Assembly: GCF_023635005.1 (NCBI RefSeq)
Contig: NZ_JAMLJM010000005.1
Location: 124,001-188,000, forward strand
From: Flavobacterium luminosum
GTDB taxonomy: Bacteria > Bacteroidota > Bacteroidia > Flavobacteriales > Flavobacteriaceae
DNA length: 64,000 nt
Direction: 5' to 3'
The translations under genes and the position numbers were made by a program. Each line of letters opens with the position of its first letter. Position 1 is the stretch's first letter. Of the stretch, positions 26,861 through 33,080 are shown one piece after another. Under the pieces are notes generated by a model. It saw nothing but the letters and a program-made list of their open reading frames with translations. It was not told the DNA's origin and searched no databases.

Positions 26861-27651
26861 TATGGTAAGTTAATTTTATAATTGGTAATTCCTTCGGGAG
26901 TAAAAATAGTTAAATTTTGGTTTTTAAAGTAGAAACTTTTAAAGGAGTTTTGAACATTTTCTATTAGGGTTGACTTGTTTTTTGTTACTTCAAAAAGATA
27001 TAATTTTTGGTCTTTTTCATAAATTAAGGTCAATCCATCATTAAGAGAAATACGATCGTATTCAGGTATTTTGCCTAATCCTTGTTTTTTTCCAAACAGA
27101 TCACTACGGTATAAAATATTTTCAGTATCAATCCAATAAAAATAATTCAATGCAGTATCGTAATTTTTAATAGTAGTATCAAAAATAGTGCCTATGTTTT
27201 GAAATGTTCCAGACGTGTAATGGTATATTTTGAGTTGTTGTGTATTTTGATCAAAAAACCAATATCCGTTTTGAGTAGCATTTCCAACGGCAGTTAAAGT
27301 CAAACTATTGTCTATTTCAGAAAAATTGATTCTCTGAATTTCATTCAGTTGATTGTCTAGAACGATGAGGGTATTAAAATTTTGATAAAAAAGCAGAATT
27401 CGTAAGGGATTTTGTAAATCAACTTTAGTGATTTTTCCGAAGGATACATTTTTGTAATGAAAAAGTTCGTGTTTGCTTTTTTTGAAGAAACTATTGTTTT
27501 TAATGTAATACAGGTTATTGTAAATATCTTCTCCAACGAATTCATCGGCTTCAATAAATTGAGAACTGGTTTTTGAAGCTATAAGACTGGTAGCTTGAGA
27601 AAAACATAGGGTGTGTACCAAAATTAAAGTAAAAAAAAGCAGTTTTTTCAT
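26860..27651 (-). CDS. Secreted hypothetical protein with propeller-like repeats
   Basis: 263 residues with a signal peptide (MKKLLFFTLILVHTLCFSQ). The mature part is built of short beta-rich segments, about 40 residues apart, that resemble blades of a WD40/NHL-type propeller (for example DEFVGEDIYNNLYYIKNN, GYWFFDQNTQQLKIY, YFYWIDTENILYRSDLFG). No catalytic motif is recognised. It is tightly coupled to the deoxynucleoside kinase, an arrangement that gives no clear functional hint. Confidence 0.6.
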   Translation of the reverse strand: MKKLLFFTLILVHTLCFSQATSLIASKTSSQFIEADEFVGEDIYNNLYYIKNNSFFKKSKHELFHYKNVSFGKITKVDLQNPLRILLFYQNFNTLIVLDNQLNEIQRINFSEIDNSLTLTAVGNATQNGYWFFDQNTQQLKIYHYTSGTFQNIGTIFDTTIKNYDTALNYFYWIDTENILYRSDLFGKKQGLGKIPEYDRISLNDGLTLIYEKDQKLYLFEVTKNKSTLIENVQNSFKSFYFKNQNLTIFTPEGITNYKINLP

Positions 27652-27685
27652 GTAAGCTAATTTACAATATAATTTGTCTAAAAAT

Positions 27686-27714
27686 AAAAATCCCGAGCGG
27701 ATCGGGATTTTTTT
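27686..27714. terminator. Intrinsic terminator of metK
   Basis: TCCCGA (27691-27696) and TCGGGA (27702-27707) with A/T extensions and T tracts on both strands. It lies 18 bases beyond the metK stop on the minus strand. Confidence 0.8.
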
Positions 27715-27731
27715 ATGGTTGTTTTTTAGGA

Positions 27732-29006
27732 TTAAATCCCAAAAGCAGTTTTAATTTTGTCTACGAAGTCTAATTTTTCCCATGTGAATAATTCTACTTC
27801 TAATTCTTTAACTTCTCCTGATGGTGAAACAAAACGTTTTTTAACTACTTCGTTTTTACGGCCCATGTGTCCGTAAGCCGCTGTTTCACTGTAAATAGGA
27901 GTTCTTAGTTTCAAACGTTGTTCAATAGCATACGGTCTTAAATCGAATAACTCGTTTACTTTTTCTGAAATTTGAACATCTGTTAAACCATTTTTAGCTG
28001 TCCCGTAAGTGTTAATGTAAACATTACAAGGTTTTGCAACACCAATAGCATAAGAAACTTGTACCAATACTTCATCTGCAACGCCAGCAGCTACAAGGTT
28101 TTTAGCAATATGACGAGTTGCATAAGCCGCAGAACGGTCAACTTTAGAAGGGTCTTTTCCTGAGAAAGCACCTCCACCGTGAGCACCTTTACCTCCGTAA
28201 GTGTCTACGATGATTTTTCTTCCAGTTAAACCAGTGTCTCCGTGAGGTCCTCCAATTACGAATTTTCCAGTTGGATTAATATGGTATTCAATTTTATCGT
28301 TGAATAAATGTGCGTATTGAGGATATTTAGCGATGATTCTAGGAATTAAAATCTCAATAATATCTTTCTTGATTTTTGCCAACATTTCTGTTTCTTCAGC
28401 AAAATCATCATGTTGTGTAGAAATTACAATAGCATCAATGCGAACAGGTTTGTTGTTGTCGTCATATTCTAAGGTAACTTGCGATTTTGCATCAGGACGC
28501 AAATAAGTGATTGCCGAATTTTCTCTGCGTAATTCTGCTAATTCTTGCAATAATTTGTGAGAAAGATCTAACGCTAATGGCATAAAATCTTCAGTTTCGT
28601 TAGAAGCATATCCAAACATAATACCTTGGTCTCCTGCACCTTGAGCATTTGCTTTCGTTTCAAAATCAGCTTCAGTTTTAATTCGGTCTACACCGCGATT
28701 AATGTCGTCAGATTGTTCGTGAATGGCAGATAAAACACCACAAGAATTTGCTTCAAACATATATTCACTCTTAGTGTAACCAATTTTTTTGATTACTTCT
28801 CGAGCGATACTTTGTACATCCAAATAGGTTTTAGACTTTACTTCTCCGGCAAGAATTACTTGTCCAGTTGTAACTAAGGTTTCACACGCCACTTTCGATT
28901 CAGGATCAAAAGCTAAAAAGTTATCGATTAAAGCGTCGCTAATTTGGTCAGCTACTTTGTCCGGGTGTCCTTCGCTCACTGATTCTGACGTAAATAAATA
29001 AGCCAT
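27732..29006 (-). CDS. metK: S-adenosylmethionine synthase
   Basis: Makes SAM from methionine and ATP. At 424 residues it is slightly longer than E. coli MetK. Signatures: [20 protein letters not shown] (N-terminal ATP site), [12 protein letters not shown], and the P-loop-like [19 protein letters not shown] with the catalytic lysine region. It is divergent from the cysteine operon and opens the sulfur amino acid block. A minus-strand -7 box TACATTTG (29138-29145) implies a structured 5' leader of about 125 bases. Confidence 0.97.
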   Translation of the reverse strand: MAYLFTSESVSEGHPDKVADQISDALIDNFLAFDPESKVACETLVTTGQVILAGEVKSKTYLDVQSIAREVIKKIGYTKSEYMFEANSCGVLSAIHEQSDDINRGVDRIKTEADFETKANAQGAGDQGIMFGYASNETEDFMPLALDLSHKLLQELAELRRENSAITYLRPDAKSQVTLEYDDNNKPVRIDAIVISTQHDDFAEETEMLAKIKKDIIEILIPRIIAKYPQYAHLFNDKIEYHINPTGKFVIGGPHGDTGLTGRKIIVDTYGGKGAHGGGAFSGKDPSKVDRSAAYATRHIAKNLVAAGVADEVLVQVSYAIGVAKPCNVYINTYGTAKNGLTDVQISEKVNELFDLRPYAIEQRLKLRTPIYSETAAYGHMGRKNEVVKKRFVSPSGEVKELEVELFTWEKLDFVDKIKTAFGI

Positions 29007-29145
29007 AAAATTTAATTTTAAATTTAATTAGTGAGGAAATAATTGCAGGGATTGCCTAAAGAGTAGTAGTTACTGCTTTAGCATTTTTTTTAAAGAGGTC
29101 GCAATCAGTTCAAATTTTTCCTCGTGATTTTCGGTTGCAAATGTA
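29007..29145 (-). promoter_or_regulatory. metK promoter and structured 5' leader
   Basis: A perfect -7 box TACATTTG (29138-29145, minus strand) precedes a leader of about 125 bases. It holds a hairpin with arms CTAAAG (29056-29061) and CTTTAG (29076-29081), and a GCAG/CTGC pair near it. No known SAM riboswitch class could be matched by eye. Confidence 0.4.
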
Positions 29146-29296
29146 TGAAAGGATTTTGAATTGATATGAATATTAACGTTATTTTTTGTCTTGTTGTAAT
29201 TTAATTTTTTGTAAATAGTGTCTATAGAGGTCTATTTCAAGTGGTACTTAATGGAATATAGCCTTTGTAAAATATTTTCCATAAAAACGATTTTAA

Positions 29297-29350
29297 AGAA
29301 TAAAAATCTTTTATTTGTTTTTAAAATAGTAAAATTTAGAAAAATAATTA
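29297..29350 (+). promoter_or_regulatory. Two-part operator candidate upstream of the cysE leaders
   Basis: Block 1 is AGA-N7-TCT (29297-29309), flanked by AAAGA/TCTTT arms. Block 2 is AAAATTTAGAAAAA (29331-29344), whose AGA begins at 29338, exactly 41 bases after the AGA of block 1. The same pair at the same 41-base spacing occurs before metX (31753/31794) and metH (37190/37231). A regulator-binding role is inferred. Confidence 0.6.
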
Positions 29351-29380
29351 CACTCAATCTGTTTTTACAGAAAATTACAC

Positions 29381-29388
29381 TACTTTTG
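29381..29388 (+). promoter_or_regulatory. -7 box of the cysE operon promoter
   Basis: TACTTTTG matches TAnnTTTG exactly and lies 19 bases before the first leader peptide. No TTG -33 box is present; the two-part element upstream may replace it. Confidence 0.6.
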
Positions 29389-29406
29389 TGAAGTTAAATT
29401 AGTAAA

Positions 29407-29475
29407 ATGAAACAAATTCTTTGCAATACTTGCTGCTACATGTGGAAACCTTCCGCAGAGGATAGTATTGTGTAA
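29407..29475 (+). CDS. Cysteine leader peptide 1 (cysE attenuator)
   Basis: A 22-codon ORF beginning MKQILCNTCCYMWK and ending SAEDSIV. It has three cysteines in five residues (positions 6, 9, 10). It is followed by an intrinsic terminator, and its own codons 17-19 (GCAGAGG, 29455-29461) repeat the 3' arm of that terminator, so this RNA can pair instead with the 5' arm. Stalling at the Cys codons (29431-29436) when Cys-tRNA is scarce would leave this strand free and prevent termination; a ribosome reaching the stop would cover it. It is homologous to the Met leader at 31863 (11 of 22 positions identical). The leader role is inferred from this layout. Confidence 0.78.
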   Translation: MKQILCNTCCYMWKPSAEDSIV

Positions 29476-29496
29476 TTTGTTACAGAAAATATTGAG

Positions 29497-29523
29497 CCTC
29501 TGCCCGAAAGCAGAGGTTTTTTT
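29497..29523 (+). terminator. Attenuator terminator 1 of the cysE operon
   Basis: CCTCTGC (29497-29503), loop CCGAAA, GCAGAGG (29510-29516), then seven T. The 5' arm is exactly complementary to 29455-29461 within the leader ORF, giving a mutually exclusive antiterminator. Confidence 0.85.
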
Positions 29524-29543
29524 ATTTTTTAAATTAAAAAAGA

Positions 29544-29633
29544 ATGATGATGATCAACCTTTTGAATAATAAATGTAATTGTTGCTGTAAGAAGTGCTGT
29601 ATGAGTGCTCCAACAGTCTATTACCATATATAA
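29544..29633 (+). CDS. Cysteine leader peptide 2 (cysE attenuator)
   Basis: A 29-codon ORF (ATG triplets at 29544, 29547 and 29550 are alternative starts) with the core KCNCCCKKCCM, six cysteines in nine residues. The last codons include CTATTACCA (29618-29626), exactly complementary to TGGTAATAG (29672-29680), which forms the inner stem and loop of the terminator that follows. The last Cys codons lie 18-21 bases before this strand, the spacing expected for a stalled ribosome to leave it open. It is in tandem with leader 1, on the same presumed transcript, since no -7 box lies between them. Its sequence is not related to leader 1. Confidence 0.75.
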   Translation: MMMINLLNNKCNCCCKKCCMSAPTVYYHI

Positions 29634-29664
29634 AGACTTAATCTTGTTATAGTTCAACTGTAAA

Positions 29665-29699
29665 GTCCTTTTGGTAATAGTTCCAAAAGGGCTTTTTTT
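29665..29699 (+). terminator. Attenuator terminator 2 of the cysE operon
   Basis: Ten-pair stem GTCCTTTTGG (29665-29674) with CCAAAAGGGC (29683-29692), one G-U pair, and seven T. The loop and inner stem are complementary to the end of leader ORF 2. Confidence 0.85.
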
Positions 29700-29878
29700 A
29701 TGGCGATTATTGTTTTTTAAGTATTAATATAATCAATGGGTTACACTTTTTATTGTAAATTTAAAAGGATATATTTTAAGTCGAGATTGTCTTAAAAATA
29801 GTGAATCAAAAGTGAATTTCATTCAGCGTTGAAAGTTGTGTTTTGGTAACGAGTAGACGCTTAATAAAAAATGTGAAG
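29700..29878 (+). other. Leader between the second attenuator and cysE
   Basis: About 180 AT-rich bases with no further ORF, clear promoter or terminator that I can support. It forms the remaining 5' UTR of cysE. Confidence 0.3.
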
Positions 29879-30709
29879 ATGAACGTTAAAGAAAAATCTA
29901 GTTTAGAGTTATTGTTTCAGCACAATTTGTCGGAACGATGTAGTGTTTTACAAAAGAAGAAAGTAGAGTTTTGGATTGAAAGTTTTGTGGATTGGCTGTT
30001 TTGTATAGAACAAGAATATGTCGACTTTGAACGGTTTGTTCAGAAGCAATCAGCCTTCCAAGAAGAATTGAGCGCGTTTTTGGTTCAAGTTAATGTTTCA
30101 GAAGCAGAGGTGTTGGTACAGTCTTTTTTTGATGATTTGTACGCCATACATCAAGTATTGTTGTCGGATTTAAATGCTATTTTAGAATTTGACCCAGCGG
30201 CAAAATCAAGAATGGAGGTCTTGCTAGCTTATCCTGGATTTTTTTCCATTATAGTGTATCGGATTGCTCATAATCTTTGGGTAAAAAATGTTCCGATTTT
30301 ACCAAGAGTCTTGTCTGAATATGCGCATAGTAAAACAGGGATTGATATTCATCCAGCGGCAACTATTGGAGAGCGTTTCTTTATCGATCATGGAACTGGA
30401 ATTGTGATTGGGGAAACAGCTATTATAGGAAACAACGTCAAAATTTACCAAGGAGTTACGCTTGGAGCCTTAAGTGTTAGTAAGGATAAAGCCGAAGAAA
30501 AACGACATCCTACGATAGAAGACAATGTGATTGTGTATGCGAATGCCACTATTTTAGGAGGAAAAACAATTATTGGAAGAGGTTCCGTAATTGGTGGAAA
30601 TGTTTGGATAACCGAAAGTGTTCCGGCTCAATCTTTAGTGTTTCACAAGAGTGAAATAATCATAAAAACAAAAATAGATTATCATAACGTCATAGATTTT
30701 AGTATTTAA
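29879..30709 (+). CDS. cysE: Serine O-acetyltransferase
   Basis: Acetylates L-serine with acetyl-CoA, the first step of cysteine synthesis. I start it at the ATG at 29879 (276 residues); an upstream TTG at 29843 is in frame but has no support. A helical N-terminal domain (about 1-155) is followed by the left-handed beta-helix of hexapeptide repeats ([38 protein letters not shown] pattern), including the catalytic His in DHGTG, and GGNVWI near the end. It is preceded by two Cys-rich leader peptides and attenuators and followed by cysK after 23 bases. Confidence 0.95.
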   Translation: MNVKEKSSLELLFQHNLSERCSVLQKKKVEFWIESFVDWLFCIEQEYVDFERFVQKQSAFQEELSAFLVQVNVSEAEVLVQSFFDDLYAIHQVLLSDLNAILEFDPAAKSRMEVLLAYPGFFSIIVYRIAHNLWVKNVPILPRVLSEYAHSKTGIDIHPAATIGERFFIDHGTGIVIGETAIIGNNVKIYQGVTLGALSVSKDKAEEKRHPTIEDNVIVYANATILGGKTIIGRGSVIGGNVWITESVPAQSLVFHKSEIIIKTKIDYHNVIDFSI

Positions 30710-30732
30710 ACAACATAAATAAATTAAGTAAA

Positions 30733-31644
30733 ATGAAAGCAAATAATGTTTTAGAAACTATTGGAAATACACCAGTGGTAAGAATCAACAATTTATATGG
30801 GGCGGGTAAAAATGTATGGATTAAATTAGAGAGAACAAATCCAGGGAATAGTATAAAAGACCGAATAGCCTTAGCCATGATTGAAGATGCTGAAGCTAGA
30901 GGTGTTTTAAAGCCAGACAGTGTAATCATAGAGCCTACTTCCGGAAATACGGGAATTGGATTGGCTTTAGTTGGAGCGGTAAAAGGATATAAAGTAATCT
31001 TGGTGATGCCAGAGTCCATGAGTGTGGAGCGCAGAAAACTAATGCAGGTTTATGGTGCCGAATTTGACTTGACTCCTAGGGAAAAAGGAATGAAAGGGGC
31101 TATAGAGCGAGCTGCTGAATTAGTGAGTCAAATCCCCAATGCTTGGTCGCCTTCTCAATTTAATAATAATGCAAATGTTGAAGTGCATCAACGAACAACT
31201 GCCCAAGAAATTCTAGCAGATTTCCCTGACCGATTAGATTACATTATTACTGGAGTAGGTACAGGCGGTCATATTACTGGTGTGGCTTCGGTATTGAAAG
31301 AAAAATTTCCAGATTTAAAAGTGATTGCTGTCGAGCCAGAATTGTCACCGGTTTTAAGTGGAGGTAGTCCAGCGCCACATCCTATTCAAGGGATAGGAGC
31401 CGGTTTTGTTCCTCAAATTTATCAAGAGAATTGGATTGATGAGGTGATTCAGGTTGGTAAAGATGAAGCGTTTGAATTTGCAAGGGCTTTAGCAAAAAAA
31501 GAAGGGATATTCGCGGGTATTTCTACAGGAGCTTCACTAGCAGCTGTTGCCAAAAAAGTAGCCTCTTTGCCTGATGATGCAGTAATTTTGACTTTTAATT
31601 ACGATACTGGAGAACGTTATCTTTCGGTTGAAGGACTTTTCTAA
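30733..31644 (+). CDS. cysK: O-acetylserine sulfhydrylase (cysteine synthase)
   Basis: PLP enzyme forming cysteine from O-acetylserine and sulfide. At 303 residues it is on the short, CysM-like side. The PLP lysine is in [12 protein letters not shown] (about residue 41). The asparagine loop is [13 protein letters not shown], the phosphate-binding glycine loop is [11 protein letters not shown], and [11 protein letters not shown] is typical. It forms an operon with cysE, matching the enzyme pair that makes the cysteine synthase complex. CysK versus CysM cannot be settled from sequence alone. Confidence 0.95.
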   Translation: MKANNVLETIGNTPVVRINNLYGAGKNVWIKLERTNPGNSIKDRIALAMIEDAEARGVLKPDSVIIEPTSGNTGIGLALVGAVKGYKVILVMPESMSVERRKLMQVYGAEFDLTPREKGMKGAIERAAELVSQIPNAWSPSQFNNNANVEVHQRTTAQEILADFPDRLDYIITGVGTGGHITGVASVLKEKFPDLKVIAVEPELSPVLSGGSPAPHPIQGIGAGFVPQIYQENWIDEVIQVGKDEAFEFARALAKKEGIFAGISTGASLAAVAKKVASLPDDAVILTFNYDTGERYLSVEGLF

Positions 31645-31748
31645 AAGAAACTGAAAGTTGTTTGGTACATTTTAACTTCAAAATTCTATTTGGAGTTATT
31701 TTGAACAATGGTAGGTTGGCTAGTTTAATTTTAATCAAACTAACACTT

Positions 31749-31840
31749 ATTTAGAATAAAAATCTATTGATAATTATTTTTTAAACAAAATTTAGAAAAA
31801 ACAACTATGTATTTTTTTTAAATAGATTTTTATTCTAAAT
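31749..31840 (+). repeat. Perfect 20-bp inverted repeat at the metX promoter
   Basis: The arms 31749-31768 and 31821-31840 are exact reverse complements, 52 bases apart. The left arm contains block 1 of the shared operator (AGAATAAAAATCT). The right arm runs into the -7 box, so a protein or cruciform there could affect initiation. Confidence 0.75.
31753..31806 (+). promoter_or_regulatory. Two-part operator candidate upstream of metX
   Basis: AGAATAAAAATCT (31753-31765) and AAAATTTAGAAAAAA (31787-31801). The AGA triplets are 41 bases apart, as before cysE and metH. Block 1 is identical over 13 bases to that upstream of cysE. Confidence 0.6.
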
Positions 31841-31843
31841 TTG
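31836..31843 (+). promoter_or_regulatory. -7 box of the metX operon promoter
   Basis: TAAATTTG, an exact TAnnTTTG match, 20 bases before the Met leader peptide. Its first five bases belong to the right arm of the 20-bp inverted repeat. Confidence 0.6.
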
Positions 31844-31862
31844 CAGTATAAATATTTTAAAA

Positions 31863-31931
31863 ATGAAAACAACAATGTGCAATTCAATTTCTATGATGTG
31901 GAGCTATTCCGCGGAGGATTTTATTGCATAG
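31863..31931 (+). CDS. Methionine leader peptide (metX attenuator)
   Basis: A 22-codon ORF, MKTTMCNSISMMW followed by SYSAEDFIA. Met occurs at positions 1, 5, 11 and 12. It aligns without gaps to Cys leader 1 (shared M1, K2, C6, N7, M12, W13, S16-A17-E18-D19, I21), but the Cys control codons are replaced by Met. The SAED codons include GCGGAGG (31911-31917), which can pair with CCTCTGC (31956-31962) in the following terminator, with one G-U. The two adjacent Met codons end 13 bases before that strand. Position, length, codon content and alternative pairing fit attenuation by Met-tRNA supply. Confidence 0.75.
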   Translation: MKTTMCNSISMMWSYSAEDFIA

Positions 31932-31953
31932 TTTTTAATATAAAATTTCAATG

Positions 31954-31986
31954 AACCTCTGCTGTAAAAAGTAGAGGTTTTTTTTT
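31954..31986 (+). terminator. Attenuator terminator of the metX operon
   Basis: AACCTCTGC (31954-31962) pairs with GTAGAGGTT (31971-31979), one G-U, with a long T run to 31986. Its 5' arm can alternatively pair with the end of the Met leader ORF. Confidence 0.85.
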
Positions 31987-32049
31987 GAATTTTCATTAGT
32001 AAAGAATTCAGAGTAATATTCTGGTTATTTGTTTTTTGTTTGTTAGGAG

Positions 32050-32087
32050 GCTGTCTCCAAATCATATAATTGGAGGCAGCTTTTTTT
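32050..32087 (+). terminator. Second intrinsic terminator directly before metX
   Basis: A strong stem of about 11 pairs, GCTGTCTCCAA (32050-32060) with TTGGAGGCAGC (32070-32080), followed by seven T, ends only 7 bases before the metX ATG. AGGAG (32045-32049) can pair with CTCC (32055-32058) as a competitor. There is no ATG-started leader ORF between this and the first attenuator, so its control signal is unknown. Confidence 0.75.
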
Positions 32088-32094
32088 AAAGAGT

Positions 32095-33075
32095 ATGGGA
32101 AATTTAAGTAAAATAAAACTGTCGGGCTTTAGGCTTCAAAATGGGAAACAACTCGAAGAAGTAAAGTTGACTTATCAGATTTTTGGTTTGTCTTTGGGAA
32201 GCGCTCCAGTGGTTTTGGTCAATCACGCGCTTACAGGAAATTCGAATGTTTCAGGTGCAGAAGGGTGGTGGAAATCATTGGTAGGACCACAACAAGTGAT
32301 AGATACCAATAGCTACACAGTGGTTGCTTTTAATATCCCAGGAAACGGATTTGATGACAATGATTTTTTTGAAAATTATAAAGATTTTACAACCCAAGAC
32401 ATTGCTTTGTTGTTTTGGAAAGGGTTAGAGTCTTTGAATGTAAATGAGTTGTATGCCGCTATAGGTGGAAGTTTAGGCGGTGGAATTGTATGGGAAATGA
32501 CTTTTTTGAAGCCGACAAGTATACGATATGTAATTCCTATCGCTACAAATTGGAAAGCTACCGATTGGTTAATCGCCAATGTATTGGTTCAAGATACAAT
32601 TTTAAATAATTCTGCAAATCCAATACATGATGCTCGTTTACATGCGATGTTGTTATACAGAACTCCTCAGTCACTTTTGGCGAAATTTAATTTGGAAAAG
32701 AATGACCAACAGCAAAATTATAAAGTAGAATCTTGGTTGTTGCATCATGGTAAAAAACTAGAAGACCGATTTGGGTTGTTAGCGTATAAATTGATGAATC
32801 ATTTGCTTAAAACCATTGGGCAGAACAAAACCCAGTCAGATTTGATTGCGTATGCTCAACAAACCAATGCGAAAATTCATCAAATCGCGATTAATTCAGA
32901 TTACTTTTTTACGCCAGATGAAAATGTTAAGACACATTATATTTTAAAAGAATATACAAAAAATAGTAATTACCATCAGATTAATTCTATTCATGGGCAT
33001 GATGCATTCCTAATAGAATATGAGCAGTTGGAGGATATACTCAAACCATTATTTGTAACACACAACAAAAAATAA
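32095..33075 (+). CDS. metX: Homoserine O-acetyltransferase-like alpha/beta hydrolase
   Basis: Activates homoserine for methionine synthesis. 326 residues, shorter than classic MetX (about 360-380). The alpha/beta-hydrolase fold shows the nucleophile elbow GGSLGGGIVWEM (Ser near residue 125), the catalytic Asp in AINSDYFFTPDEN and the His in HGHDAFLIEYEQ. NHALTGNSNVSG carries the oxyanion region. It sits 5 bases before thrA, which supplies homoserine, and below a Met leader attenuator, both supporting the MetX call. Acetyl versus succinyl donor cannot be told by eye. Confidence 0.88.
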   Translation: MGNLSKIKLSGFRLQNGKQLEEVKLTYQIFGLSLGSAPVVLVNHALTGNSNVSGAEGWWKSLVGPQQVIDTNSYTVVAFNIPGNGFDDNDFFENYKDFTTQDIALLFWKGLESLNVNELYAAIGGSLGGGIVWEMTFLKPTSIRYVIPIATNWKATDWLIANVLVQDTILNNSANPIHDARLHAMLLYRTPQSLLAKFNLEKNDQQQNYKVESWLLHHGKKLEDRFGLLAYKLMNHLLKTIGQNKTQSDLIAYAQQTNAKIHQIAINSDYFFTPDENVKTHYILKEYTKNSNYHQINSIHGHDAFLIEYEQLEDILKPLFVTHNKK

Positions 33076-33080
33076 TAAGA

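Noticed and set aside
29007..29145. SAM-II or other SAM riboswitch in the metK leader
   Set aside because: A GCTAAAG stretch and a small stem recall SAM-II, but the required P1 helix around the TGATT segment cannot be formed.
29843..29878. TTG start for cysE
   Set aside because: No support in sequence; the ATG at 29879 gives the normal N-terminus.
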